Shown: positions 13,742 through 24,793, counted from the first letter of the stretch. The stretch is 64,000 nt of DNA from Litoditis marina (GCA_964036275.1 OZ038436.1:4496936-4560935), one strand, 5' to 3'. Numbers and translations are program-made. Notes: generated by a model not told the origin, from the letters alone.

Positions 13742-14345
13742 TCACCATTCCAGTTGCACCACTCACGATTCTGCAGTCCTTCATTCCGTTTCTTCACTTC
13801 CATTCGCGTGTCGTAGTCCTTTTGCCTTTCTTCCTTCGTCATGCTCTTTCTCACGTAAATGTCTTTTAACCCTGATTGTTTAAGATTTCGGGCATTCTTC
13901 AGAGCAGTATACCAGAAAACCTTAGCAGGGAGTACAACTTTTACAAGACGACCCATATCATTTGTGGGTTTACCCATACGATATATCGCAGTAGGCCTAC
14001 ACTCCACATCAAGGGCATCGAATATCAGTCATCTTGTTCTCCAGTTTCGCCTGTCTTTGAGAAGGTTTACTGTCATCGAACTCGGGAATTCCCGCAACAA
14101 CTATACTTCTCTCACGGAGATGTTTCTCCACAACATCTTCGGTATGAGTCGCAATTGCTCTTATCTTTCTCAAAACTTCGAAAGATTTGTCATTTTGATC
14201 CAGTTTTTCCTTCAGAATATCCTCAAGTATAGAAATTTGATCAACCTTTGAGAGCGTTTTGAGAGCTCATATTCTGATCACCTTCTTGTTGAACTTGCAT
14301 TCTGAGAGAAACCGGAGATTTGCTTGGTTTTTGTCTTTTAACCAT
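13696..14345 (-). pseudogene. LINE ORF1-like protein, broken
   Basis: Starting at MVKRQKPSK, the frame carries a helical, charged stretch (QISILEDILKEKLDQ region) and then RSIVVAGIPE, which resembles the first strand of the RRM-like domain of LINE ORF1 proteins. A basic tail follows with the pattern RLVKVVLPAK and DIYVRKSMT. Two one-base shifts, near 14,265 and 14,024, break the frame. Its end overlaps the start of the endonuclease frame by about 45 bp in another phase, either a true ORF overlap or a third shift. Confidence 0.7.
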
Positions 14346-14398
14346 TTGGATCAATGTATAGAGGCCGCCGCACACAGAGGACACAAGAGGCCAACTAT

Positions 14399-15432
14399 AA
14401 GTATTTTCCATTACTAAACGTGTTCGTGTTTTCCCTATCAAGTTTTTGTTCGATTAGAAAAACATGAAGTGTAAGCAGGGTTTCAAAAGATTTGAGGGTT
14501 TCAAAAGACTTTCCCAAAATGTAAAATATAAAACATAAACAATTTTTGTGTCGGTAATATTGCGCTCACGAATGGAAAACAAGTTTTCTTCGAAACTTGA
14601 CGCTGAAAATGACTCAAGAAGTAAAAGGGTGAACATGACTCAAAAAAGACTCGAGAAAATGAAAAGTTGAAAACTGGGTACGAAGTAAAATTTAATAATT
14701 ATTATTGGTGTGTGTTTTGTTCCCAAGTTCACAAAAATCATTATTGATTTTTTTGTAGGCCAGCCGACCCCGCGAAAAATGAACCGGCCCAACTCCAAAT
14801 GCGAACCGGCCCAACTCTAGAGCGCCAAAAACGACTGGCGCAACTCCTCAAAATAAACGGGTGCTGGACTAGTCACTGACTGGAGTTGGGACGGTTCGCA
14901 TTTGGAGTTGGGCCCGTTCACGCCGGTGCCTAAGAGGTAGTTTATGTTTTTCGGGTCAAATCAAGGACACAGTCGGGAACGCCACCACGATTGACCACGC
15001 GGTCGAAACAAAATTTTTACGCTTTCTAAGTAATAAGGTTTTATAACAATGTAGGTGGACTATGCACATACTATTTGGACAATACGAGTTTCACGGGCAC
15101 ACACGTCAAGTATACGGAGATACAAAGGCACGGATGGAAAGAAATATGTTACGTTATGTTACGCAAGGTCTGTTTTTTTTCTCTTCAAACGCAACAAGAA
15201 TTCATGAAAAAGTAAAAACAGATAGAAAACTCTTTCTAACCGTTTGAGTTTGTTTATACGATAAACAGGTAGGGGTTTGCAGGTATCCGGCTGCAAGAGG
15301 TGGACTGTGGTGTGTGACATTATCGGAGACCTTCCCGCGAAAAAGGGTAAGAGAAACACCGGTTCCGTGGTGTAGCGGTTAGCACTCAGGATTTTGAATC
15401 CTGCGACGCGAGTTCAAACCTCGCCGGGACCA
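14399..15432 (+). repeat. Left inner arm of palindrome
   Basis: This is nearly identical to the reverse complement of 16,732-17,761. It includes a shared hairpin near 14,760-14,930 (AACCGGCCCAACTC against its inverse) and ends in a tRNA-Gln gene. Only scattered substitutions are visible, so this part of the inversion looks younger or better homogenised than the outer arms. Confidence 0.9.
15361..15432 (+). tRNA. tRNA-Gln (anticodon TTG)
   Basis: This is a 72-nt cloverleaf. The acceptor stem GGTTCCG pairs with CGGGACC (one G-U), the D arm contains TGTAGCGGTTAGCA, the anticodon stem CAGGA/TCCTG holds loop TTTTGAA (TTG), and the T arm is GCGAG-TTCAAAC-CTCGC. No intron. It lies at the edge of the palindrome centre and in the opposite orientation to the two other copies. 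Confidence 0.93.
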
Positions 15433-15680
15433 ATCTTTTTCTGTTCCGACGTCAACTATGACAAGAACATGACAACCTATCATCCCACGTGAAGCCACCT
15501 GCCCGAGATCAAAGGTTCCGACGACAACACCTGACAGAAGAAAGTGTATATAAGCAGCCCTCCGGCCAAAGAAATCAGACCAGCCCACAGCCCCGATGTG
15601 ATCTCCCCCTCATCTCAGATCAGCCTCGATGTGATCTCCGATGTGATCTCAGCTATCTCCCCCTCATCACAACGTACAAC

Positions 15681-15792
15681 CTGAAGTTTCGAAAGATTCT
15701 GAGGGCTAAACGAATCTAAGAACTGTTGCCCTAACGAGGGACGATGTTTTGTGAGTGGTTCAAATCCACGAACAATCCTTCGTATTCATAGT
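15681..15792 (+). ncRNA. Possible structured RNA element, copy 1
   Basis: A 110-bp element repeated at 16,051-16,163. ACGAGGGA (15,734-15,741) can pair with TCCTTCGT (15,776-15,783). Inside, TTGT/ACAA and GTGG/CCAC form an extended hairpin around TTCAAAT with a GA/GA internal mismatch. The second copy changes the stem bases in a compensating way. The T-arm-like hairpin hints at a Pol III or tRNA-related origin, but no class can be assigned. Confidence 0.4.
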
Positions 15793-16050
15793 TATCACGA
15801 AAAACATTACTAACTAAGATCTCATAGATAAGTTTAAAGTCTTATAAGAATACTAGGATAGGATATAGAACAATTGAAGGAGAAAAAAGCAATACCAGAT
15901 AATACTTGAATGGTGAAAGAGACATTTGAGTCAAGTAAGACAAAGGTGGAAATAGTCTCTATAGATATTCAATATTCTTGTGCATGTAAACAAAATGATA
16001 ACTCGTAAGGAGGGGCGTATGACGTCAGATTAGAATCGGTAGAAGGCGAA

Positions 16051-16163
16051 ACCTAAAGTTTCGAAAGATTCTGAGGGCGAAACGATTCTATGAACTGTTG
16101 CCTTACGGAAGACGTCTGTCTTGTAAGTGGTTTGAATTCACAAACAGGCTTCCGTACACATAG
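16051..16163 (+). ncRNA. Possible structured RNA element, copy 2
   Basis: Partner of 15,681-15,792. The closing stem here is ACGGAAG (16,105-16,111) with CTTCCGT (16,149-16,155), still fully paired although most bases differ from copy 1. The inner hairpin is CTTGT-AA-GTGG around TTTGAAT. Preserved pairing despite base change supports selection on structure, but with only two copies the evidence is limited. Confidence 0.4.
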
Positions 16164-16266
16164 TTCTCAACAAAAGATACGTTGTACGGAAAATGTGTGT
16201 ATTTAAGCCGAGCCTAAAAGGGGTACACGTGTGAAAACAAAATTTTAGTGAAAACAGAAAAAAGAT

Positions 16267-16338
16267 AGGTCCCGGCGAGATTTGAACTCGCGTCGCAGGA
16301 TTCAAAGTCCTGAGTGCTAACCGCTACACCACGGGACC
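16267..16338 (-). tRNA. tRNA-Gln (anticodon TTG)
   Basis: All stems pair: the acceptor GGTCCCG/CGGGACC is perfect, the anticodon stem CAGGA/TCCTG encloses CTTTGAA, and the T arm is GCGAG-TTCAAAT-CTCGC. Of the three copies this has the best acceptor stem and is probably functional. It sits in the first unit of a roughly 295-bp direct duplication (16,177-16,471 and 16,642-16,937). Confidence 0.95.
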
Positions 16339-16731
16339 GCTGTTTCTCTTCCCCCTCTTTGCGGGAAGGTCTCCGATGATGTCACACACCACAGTCCACC
16401 GCTTGCAGCCGGATACCTGCAAACCCCTACCTTTTTATCGTATAAACAAACTCAAACGGTTAGAAAGAGTTTTTTATCCATTTCTAGAAGTGCCAGTAGA
16501 ATGAGTTGTGCCGATAATTGTGGTAACAATTCTGTAAGTAAGTTCCTCCAGTAATTTACGAAACTACACAAATATATAAAATTACAATAATCGAACTATT
16601 TGTTATAATTTGTCATTTGTCACTTCTGTTCAGTTCCAAAAATACGTTGTACGGAAAATGTGTGTGTTTAAGCCGAGCCTAAAAGGGGGTACACGTGTGA
16701 AAACAAAACTTTAGTGAAAACAGGGAAAGAT

Positions 16732-16803
16732 GGGTCAAGGCGAGATTTGAACTCGCGTCGCAGGATTCAAAGGCCTGAGTGCTAACCGCTACACCACGGG
16801 ACC
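16732..16803 (-). pseudogene. Decaying tRNA-Gln copy
   Basis: The body matches the neighbour at 16,267-16,338, but the anticodon stem has a mismatch (CAGGC against TCCTG) and the 3' acceptor strand reads CTTGACC instead of CGGGACC, giving two mismatches. It is in the second unit of the local direct duplication. Probably a pseudogene. Confidence 0.75.
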
Positions 16804-17761
16804 GGTGTTTCTCTTCCCCCTCTTCGCGGAAAGGTCTCCGATGATGTCACACACCACAGTCCACCGCTTGCAGCCGGATACCTGCAAACCCCTACCTTTT
16901 TATCGTATAAACAAACTCAAACGGTTAGAAAGATTTTTCTATCTGTTTTTACTTTTTCATGAATTCTTGTTGCGTTTGAAGAGAAAAAAAACAGACCTTG
17001 CGTAACATAACGTAACATATTTCTTTCCATCCGTGCCTTTGTATCTCCGTATACTTGACGTGTGTGCCCGTGAAACTCGTATTGTCCAAATAGTATGTGC
17101 ATAGTCCACCTACATTGTTATAAAACCTTATTACTTAGAAAGCGTAAAAATTTTGTTTCGACCGCGTGGTCAATCGTGGTGGCGTTCCCGACTGTGTCCT
17201 TGATTTGACCCGAAAAACATAAACTACCTCTTAGGCACCGGCGTGAACGGGCCCAACTCCAAATGCGAACCGTCCCAACTCCAGTCAGTGACTAGTCCAG
17301 CACCCGTTTATTTTGAGGAGTTGCGCCAGTCGTTTTTGGCGCTCTAGAGTTGGGCCGGTTCGCATTTGGAGTTGGGCCGGTTCATTTTTCGCGGGGTCGG
17401 CTGGCCTACAAAAAAATCAATAATGATTTTTGTGAACTTGGGAACAAAACACACACCAATAATAATTATTAAATTTTACTTCGTACCCAGTTTTCAACTT
17501 TTCATTTTCTCGAGTCTTTTTTGAGTCATGTTCACCCTTTTACTTCTTGAGTCATTTTCAGCGTCAAGTTTCGAAGAAAACTTGTTTTCCATTCGTGAGC
17601 GCGATATCACCGACACAAAAACTGTTTATGTTTTATATTTTACATTTTGGGAAAATCTTTTGAAACCCTCAAATCTTTTGAAACCCTGCTTACACTTCAT
17701 GTTTTTCTAATCAAACAAAAACTTGATAGGGAAAACACGAACACGTTTAGTAATGGAAAAT
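16732..17761 (-). repeat. Right inner arm of palindrome
   Basis: Inverted copy of 14,399-15,432, beginning in the decayed tRNA-Gln copy. At its outer end it runs directly into the sequence that flanks the LINE in the other arm (GTCCGTCTGTTAACGC near 17,771), so it marks the pre-insertion state. Confidence 0.9.
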
Positions 17762-18617
17762 ACTTCTTTAGTCCGTCTGTTAACGCAGGACGATTATGTG
17801 GTCCATACCCGTGTCAAAGGTCCTTTGAACTGCAATTGAAAAATTTGTTGACTGTGTTGTAGATGTAGTGTCGGATAATTTGTTGCGACAGATCCAAAGT
17901 GCATACTATGAGGCTGATTCTGTAAAGGTTCCAATGTCGCAATGTCCCATTTTATTGCCCAAGTGTCTAAATGACTCATACTCGTTCCATAGTCCTAATG
18001 GCCTATTCCAATGTCCCGCTCTTGAAATTTCTCGTCGAATAATGCCGTTCGTATCTACCTAACACATGTGTGAGAAGGGCCACACCTTTAAGCAGAGTAC
18101 GTAACATTTGACTGCAGTTATCTGAAAATGAAGAACAGCGTTTAGCGTTAGAGTGAGCAAAACTTTTCGATAGAACAACACCAGCCAGGTATACTGAAAT
18201 TTTATTGAAACCGGCAGAAAAGGTGATGAAATATTTGAAATTGGAGAAAATAGTTTAAATCAATGTCAATAAATGAACCTATATGTGTAACCACTTACTT
18301 GATTGTTCATTTGGAGAGATTTCATAGAAGTAAGCTTACTTTCTCACCACTGACCACATTGTTAGGCTAAGTTTCACTCAGTTGAAAAATCCATGAGTCG
18401 TTCAATTTATTTGGTTTGTTTTGCTGAGTATTCTCGAATGAAACAGGGCGGATTCATTTTGCATTGGTAATAAGACAATATAACCATGTTTCATCGGGTC
18501 ACCAATCAAAATGTCAGAATTATATCACCATGAAACTTGGCACTAATGCTACATGGAGGTCACGAAAGGGCGAAGTACATCAAAAGTTCGCCTTTGTTCA
18601 GTTCGAGTGTGATAGTT

Positions 18618-18798
18618 CATGATTAGGTTAATGTGCTCAGTAAGAGATGTACTCAAAACCGTTTCCGTCTTCCGTCCTGAATCAGAGTCGAAACGGTTTT
18701 GAGTACATCTTTTACTGAGCACATTAACCTAATCATACCACCATCCAAAAGTCCTAGTGACACAATTATATTTTGTTCAAATAAAATAACCTAGTGAT
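18618..18798. mobile_element. Small palindromic insertion with GTGATAG duplication
   Basis: The left arm lacks this segment. It is flanked by GTGATAG on both sides (18,611-18,617 and just after 18,798), consistent with a 7-bp target duplication. Its first part is a hairpin: GATTAGGTTAATGTGCTCAG near 18,622 is inverted near 18,712-18,735. Its tail (ACCACCATCCAAAAGTCC through ATAACCTA) also occurs at 27,805-27,865. Confidence 0.65.
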
Positions 18799-19219
18799 AG
18801 TTTACTTCAGTTTCGCCTTCTTGATGAAAAACATAGAACATTTTATGATTTTTTTTAGATAAAACACAACCTAAAAAGTCTTGGCCGCAATACAGCTGAA
18901 AAAACTCAGAGAGTTCCAGCTAAATCTGTGCAGCACTCGATCAAAATCAATTATTGGTAGTTCTAGAACCACAAGTTGTTTGCAAACAATTGTTCGGTTA
19001 CTTTATACAGCCAAAGCCAAAGGTACTGCAAGCAAGAATATTTAATTTGCAGTCGGAAATGGATCAAATCTATATTCATCAAAGCAACATCACTAAGTAT
19101 ATCAGACAGATGTAAAGATGGGTGTTATTGTACAATAAGATTTAGTTAAATGCTCTTCTATAGAAGGTGTGTTATGTATGTCAGTAAATTAAGTATTGGT
19201 CCTGCTTGTGCGCACTCAA

Positions 19220-19264
19220 ATGAATCCACCATTCTATATTATTCCAAAACGAATTAATCTCGAT
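19220..19264 (+). promoter_or_regulatory. piRNA-type promoter module, degenerate core
   Basis: GCGCACTCAA then ATGAATCC, CTATATTAT box, CGAT with T at +37. Right-arm counterpart of 7,858-7,902. Confidence 0.4.
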
Positions 19265-19502
19265 ATTGAATTCAACTCACGAATTAACTCATCGTTTCTA
19301 TAGTTTTCGATTTGTGATTGAAAACTTCTTCACGTGTAAATTTTCGATAATTTGAGAACTTTCGAATTTTTTTTTATGAAATTCGCGATTTTTGATGGTT
19401 TTTTTTTGGGTTTTTATTGTGATTTTTTGATACATGAAATTCCAACCTTGCATTGACTTTGCGCTTATGATGATTATCCCTTGTTAGTACTCCGGTCGAG
19501 AT

Positions 19503-19549
19503 ACTGCTCTTCCGAACTGATTCGTGATTATAAATAGAGCGCGCAACAT
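19503..19549 (-). promoter_or_regulatory. piRNA-type promoter module
   Basis: Core ATGTTGCG, box TTTATAAT, spacer with CGAATCAGTTCGG, CAGT with T at +39 (19,503). The predicted body 19,483-19,503 differs strongly from paralogues at 7,634, 21,868 and 25,766. Confidence 0.68.
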
Positions 19550-19826
19550 TCGACCGCGTTTGAAACTATATACTATTATCAAAATAAGAAGCGATAGATG
19601 GACTAACCAGTACAGTACCCCGTATATAACCTCAACATCAGCCCAACTATCGCCTCGAAACGGTAAATTGAAACATTACTATGGTCAATTGTAAAAGTAG
19701 AAAATGCATTCAAAATTAGAGAAAAAAGTGTAGAACGGAATATGAAAAAGGGTTATGGAAAGGGATGAACAGTTTAACATAATTACAGCATTTATTGAAA
19801 ACTTGATCAACTTCTATTTCACAGTA

Positions 19827-19874
19827 ATCAGATTCATTGGTTATCGGCGCAGCTATAAGCAGAGGACGCAACAT
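19827..19874 (-). promoter_or_regulatory. piRNA-type promoter module
   Basis: GCGCGGTTGA, core ATGTTGCG, CTTATAG, TGAT with T at +40 (19,827). Confidence 0.6.
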
Positions 19875-20926
19875 TCAACCGCGCTCAGTTTCCTTCCAAA
19901 ATCAAACTTATTGCCCAACTTCTAGTTGAAAGAACGATCAACGAGGCAAGTTTAATTCAAAACACGTTATATTATCGTGAAACTATTCAAATTTTTAAGT
20001 GCCAGAAACTCAAGCTGCGATGGAACCATTGCATTCTCACGTAGCGCCCCTGCTATATGGAGATCCCGAAACATTTGGGTGCAGTTAACGGAAAACTGAA
20101 AGCAACTGCTAGAGTGAGTCGACTTTTTTGGTATAACAACATCACAACGGCAAACGATACAACTTCCAATTTCAAATTATTTTCACTCAATGAAAATAAC
20201 TTCACAAAATCAACCAGTACGACACAAATCAAAGCAAAAAACGTATAATAAATTTTTACACGGGCTCAAAAGGAGTTGATCCGTGAACTCCCCTTTTCTC
20301 TTCCTCTTCCTCTATCTTATTGATTCTCTTGTTTCAGAACTGTCTTCTCTTTTCTCATTTCGCCTTATTCTGTCATTCATCTTGTTTCAGACCAAAATTA
20401 AACCTTAATCGTTTTTGTTCACGTCCAAAAAACTATTGTTACAGTTAGTAAACATTTGTGCTGAAGAGTTTCTAACAAACTGTTGTAGAATATCTTCGAG
20501 TGTCCCTCAGAGAAGCCCCAATTTTTTCATGAATTGCATAATCAGGCTGAGTTTAACGTGTGATTGCTGAATCACTGCTTCAAAAAAGTTCGAATTCACG
20601 TAGTTCAGCGAAAATTCTTGTGGAAATTGGCGAAAAGTTAAACATGAATCGGAACTACTATCGAAACAGAGGTTCTGGCCATGTTTTAATACGTAAACTC
20701 AAAATGAAAAGTGTTTAACGTATTTAAATTGATCTGTGCGCGTTCCGCGTTGTTAAAAGTAACATGGGGTTTACTGATTATAGTGTATGTCAATTAGAAT
20801 GAGAAAAAAGGTAGATGTTCCGCCGTGAAACAATAACAGAGCTATATAACTCATTCAGAAATAAAATTTTGAAAAAAAAACTTAAGAAAAAAATTCTGAA
20901 TTGCATTGAAAGATGACCGTGGTTGA

Positions 20927-20973
20927 ATGTTGCGCGATATGCTTATAAAGACGAATTGAATTGGTTGGACAGT
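20927..20973 (+). promoter_or_regulatory. piRNA-type promoter module
   Basis: GTGGTTGA, core ATGTTGCG, CTTATAAAG, then CAGT with T at +39 (20,973). The flanks are not obviously paralogous to other modules, so the spacing match is independent. Confidence 0.68.
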
Positions 20974-21867
20974 AGTGTGAATATCATTGCTTTAGACAAA
21001 TAAAGACAATAACCGGTAACCCATTGGAAGAACAGAAATGGTCATCCCTCCTGCTTGTTAAATGAATTGTCAAGTGCTAGGAAACCAGAAAGAAATGTTT
21101 ACCTACTAATATCAAAAGTTGCTCAAATTGCGAAGAATTTGCGAATGAAAAGACAGTCAGAGAGTAACTGAACTATGAAATCAAAATTTGAAAACTCTTT
21201 TCAAAGAGCAATTATTCATTCGGGTTCATTGTTAAAATGTAATACCTAGCTCAAAAAAATTTGTAAATTTGTCTTTATTCTATTTCGATTAAAATGCTTC
21301 ATTTCAGTAGAAATAGAGCTCATTCCACAAGGAATCAGAACTCATTAAACGTTTACTTGCGCTTTCAACTATAGAACTAACTAACTATTACTAATGTGTG
21401 TCATACAACTCAAATAACTACCTATATTGTGTATTGTTGCTGTGTTCTCAATACTCGTTCAAGAGCACGGAAAATGTTTACGGTTGGTCTGCTCTGTATT
21501 CAGTAAATACTTTATTACTTTATCGTTCAGGACTCAGTTTATTCCTAACATCTTGTAAAACTTATTGTTCTATGTTTTTTTTCATATATGCCGGAATAAA
21601 TAATAATTGTAGCAATGGGAAGTGAATGAATCTTGATCTTGAATTTAATACATGAATTGGCTCATCGTTTTTATATTTTTTTTTGATTCGTAATTGAAAA
21701 CCTATTCACGCGTGATATATCGGAAATTTAAGAACTTTTGGTATCTTTTTTGAAGAAATTCACGACTTTTGTTGAACCTTATTTATGGGGCAGTATACAT
21801 GACATTTTAACATTGCAATGACTTTGCGGTTATGTGGATTATTCCTTTGAAGACTGCCGGACATAAC

Positions 21868-21914
21868 ACTGCCTTTCCGAACTGATTCGTGATTATGAGA
21901 AGAGGGCGCAACAT
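21868..21914 (-). promoter_or_regulatory. piRNA-type promoter module
   Basis: Core ATGTTGCG, CTCATAAT, CGAATCAGTTCGG spacer, CAGT with T at +39 (21,868). Confidence 0.65.
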
Positions 21915-22304
21915 TCGACCGCGTTTGAGTTTCAGTGCAACGTAGATAATGTGTTTCAGGGATTTCTTTTACCGTCTGAAGTACTATCAAAATGAGAAGC
22001 AACTAGAATCTATTTATTTATTTCGATTATAATGTATATTTATTCAAAATAAGAAGCGTTTGATGAGCTAATCAATACAGTACACCTTATTTAACCTAAA
22101 TATTTAGTTTTAAGCCCAACTATCGCTTCGAAACAGTGAATTCAAACATTAATATGGTCAATTGTGAAAATAGAAAATACATTCAAAATTAGAAAAGGGA
22201 AAAATACGTGTAGAACGGATTATGAAAAAGGGGAGGAACAGTGGAACATATTGCTGGCATTTCTTCACAACTTTATCTAATTTTATCTCGCAAAGGGTCG
22301 ATTA

Positions 22305-22351
22305 TTGCTTATTGAGAAGCGGCGCAGCTATAAGCAGAGGGCGCAATATTT
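22305..22351 (-). promoter_or_regulatory. piRNA-type promoter module
   Basis: Core ATATTGCG (one change), CTTATAG, CAAT with T at +39 (22,305). Paralogue of 7,182 and 19,827. Confidence 0.58.
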
Positions 22352-23530
22352 AACCGTGCTCAGTTTTCTTTCAGAATATAAATGATTCAAATGGCATGAC
22401 TTTCAATGGAAAAAAACGATCAACAAGAGAAGTTCCATTCAAAACACGTTATATTATTGTGAAACGATTCAAACTGTTCTGTTATTTGACTGGTTGATTG
22501 AAATGCTTTATTTAAGTAGAATACGGGCCAATTCCACCAGGAACCCGGTATTCCCCAAACATTACTAACACAATGTGGCAGCATGAAGAGGAGAAGAGGA
22601 CCATTTCATGCAATAAACCGTTCTTTACTTTATGTTTTAGAACAAATAAGCAAAGTGCAAAACGGGAAATATAAATAGTTCGGTTTTCTTAAAACGATGT
22701 AATATTCAAAGTTTTGCGTCCTCCTCACTGTTGGTGAAAACCACATTGACGTTTCAATACTGTGTCCAATCAATGTTCCAGTCCAAGTTGGCATTATTGG
22801 TTGAAAATTAGGCTCTAGCTCCTTTTTCTTTCCCATTTTCAAACAGGACGGGGATGTTCACAAACGTTAAAACTGCCTGGTGACCGTCAATGAAAAAGTG
22901 AAAAGCCTTTTTTTCATTGAATCACGTCACCTCGAATATAAAATCATTTGCCACACCGATTTTAGTGCCAAGAGAGTGTTATTACTTGTGTATGGAAGTG
23001 AAGAATTGTAGATTGATTTTTGCGCACATCACAAATTCCGAATCGGAATAAAATTGCAGCGAGATCAATTCAGGTTTTTATTACTTTTTTAAATGTGATG
23101 ACGTTCCAAAGCAGTTCACATCCCAGTTCAAGTCTTCTCATTTGATTGAAAAGTTGTTTAAATCATCCAGTACGACACAAAAAAAGTAACAAAATTGTGA
23201 TAATTCGATACTCAAAATGGGTCCGCAACTTATCAACGTACAACGTAAATATTAATGTTACAGTTATAGATCAAACCTCATCCTATTTGATTCGCACAGT
23301 ACAATGAACAAAAACTAGAAACAATGTTAGACTTTCACACTTGTATGAACTTCTAACAGCATTTTTTGCTATATAGAAGATAATGCTATTATAATAACTG
23401 AGAAAGAGACACAAACATCACGTTCAACGCCCCAGTTAACTTCGCCGAGAACAGTGTGTCAATTTGACATACATTTGTCACTAGAATCCAATCAGTTATT
23501 TCATTTTCATTTACAGTTTAACAACGGACG

Positions 23531-23577
23531 ATTGAATGTTCAAAAAGCGCCGCATATATAAAGACAACGCGCCACAT
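23531..23577 (-). promoter_or_regulatory. piRNA-type promoter module
   Basis: Core ATGTGGCG, TTTATATA, CAAT with T at +39 (23,531). Right-arm mirror of 4,532-4,578. Confidence 0.55.
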
Positions 23578-24047
23578 TCAATTGCGTTAGTTTGCGTTTG
23601 AAGAACAGCTAGTTTAATTTGACTGTTAGTCCATTGCACAGTCACGTGAAACATGAACACACAGAAATACTCACAAGCGTGCAATGACAAAGTGCACGAT
23701 GCCTTATTAGAATGCTAACTTTAGGTGACTATCCAATTTACTTCTAGTTCTGTGATGAAACCACAGAGTATGGACGGTTAGATCGGGAACCACTGTGCTC
23801 AGATACGAGTTTGATATTATTCAATTTTCTCTAAAATAACATAAACTAGCGGCATCAAACTATGAACCCAACCAAACCGAGCTGAACGTACCGTTTATTC
23901 CAGGACTTTTGTAAGCCCCATTCAAATTATTAATGCATTTTGTAATTTTAAAATTGAGAATGGCATTTCATTCGCGTGTCAACAAAAATGCAGTATATGT
24001 TCACAAATTTTATCAGATAAACTAATTTGTGTCAATTTCTTGGATAA

Positions 24048-24094
24048 ACTGGATCCAAAGGTAGCGCTCCACTTATGAGAAGAGCGCGCAACAT
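24048..24094 (-). promoter_or_regulatory. piRNA-type promoter module
   Basis: GCGCATCCAA, core ATGTTGCG, CTCATAAG, CAGT with T at +39 (24,048). It lies outside the palindrome with unrelated downstream sequence. Confidence 0.65.
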
Positions 24095-24793
24095 TTGGAT
24101 GCGCTAATTTTCCAAGAACAGTTTTGGATTAGACAGGCCAGTCATTCTTTGTGTGGCAACACTACAAAAGGAGTGAAATCGAAAATACTTTATGAGAAAC
24201 TTCAACAACCAGAACTGAGTCATTGGAAGTGGGTTCACATTGGAAAACAGTCAGAAGGGCTTTTTTTATCATAATATGACCGTAATATGATAAAATAGCT
24301 CAGCTGAGATCAACGACATTTCAATACACCGGTCACCAACTTCAGATGCCAGTTTGATTCGTGATTCTCACATTTTTCAAATTGCAACAGAATCGCATCG
24401 AAATCAGACTACAAACACAGCAGAACACATCCACACGTACTGTTTTCTCCCGTCCTCTCCTGGGTCACATTCGTTTGTCAATTTCTTCAAATCGCTTTTT
24501 CCGAGAGGGCAACTAATCTTTCTGTTTCATTTGTTTTCCTTTACTGAATTCAACAAAAGTTGCATGTTTCCACAGCTATCTCATAACTGACCAGTATTTA
24601 GAAAGCGTATGGTTTTATCCATGCCCGTTATTCCCGAACGGAAAGCGAAAAACTCTATCAAAATGAAGAAACATGATATGCTTTGGCATAGGTTTTCTCA
24701 GAGATCTGAATTCCACAAACATTCAAGCAATATGTTTGTTTTGTGTTCACAGAAGGTTAAAATGAGTTTTGGTCCGTTGTTTCCCGCACTCAA

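Larger units (their letters stand above)
9769..14398 (-). mobile_element. Near full-length decayed LINE (CR1/jockey-like)
   Basis: The opposite arm near 17,750-17,775 reads through without this 4.6 kb, which defines the element ends. The 3' end (left) carries a short tandem tail, TATTTATTTATTTATTT on the plus strand, typical of CR1-group non-LTR elements that end in microsatellite-like repeats. It holds an ORF1-like region (about 14,345-13,696) and an endonuclease-reverse transcriptase frame (13,741-10,674), both broken. No clear target-site duplication was found. Confidence 0.88.
16177..16937 (-). repeat. Direct duplication of a tRNA-Gln unit (offset 465 bp)
   Basis: Units at 16,177-16,471 and 16,642-16,937 share the same 5' flank (ATACGTTGTACGGAAAATG), a tRNA-Gln copy, and the same 3' flank through CTCAAACGGTTAGAAAG. 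The 3' flank also appears inverted at 15,240-15,360 beside the third tRNA. Confidence 0.9.
19160..19990. repeat. Module block, extra copy
   Basis: This is similar to 21,600-22,580, to the inverted left-arm block at 6,550-7,960, and partly to 25,550-26,215. Each block carries a pair of minus-strand (or, in the left arm, plus-strand) piRNA-promoter-like modules separated by about 0.3-0.45 kb. Block duplication appears to be how modules multiplied. Confidence 0.75.
21600..22580. repeat. Module block
   Basis: Direct relative of 19,160-19,990. Shared landmarks are the TCGTTTTTATATTTT-type stretch, CCGCAAAGTCATTGC (minus strand), the CGAATCAGTTCGG promoter spacer, the GCGCAGCTATAAGCAGAG module, and the end around AACACGTTATATTATTGTG. 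Confidence 0.75.
17762..23805 (-). repeat. Right outer arm of large inverted repeat
   Basis: This is the reverse-complement partner of 4,290-9,768. It lacks the LINE and the 268-bp tandem element found in the left arm, so it serves as the empty-site allele for both. It has its own insertion (about 18,618-18,798) and an extra internal copy of the roughly 0.9-kb module block (19,160-19,990 resembles 21,600-22,580), which makes it longer. The outer boundary is where similarity to 4,290 fades. Confidence 0.85.
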
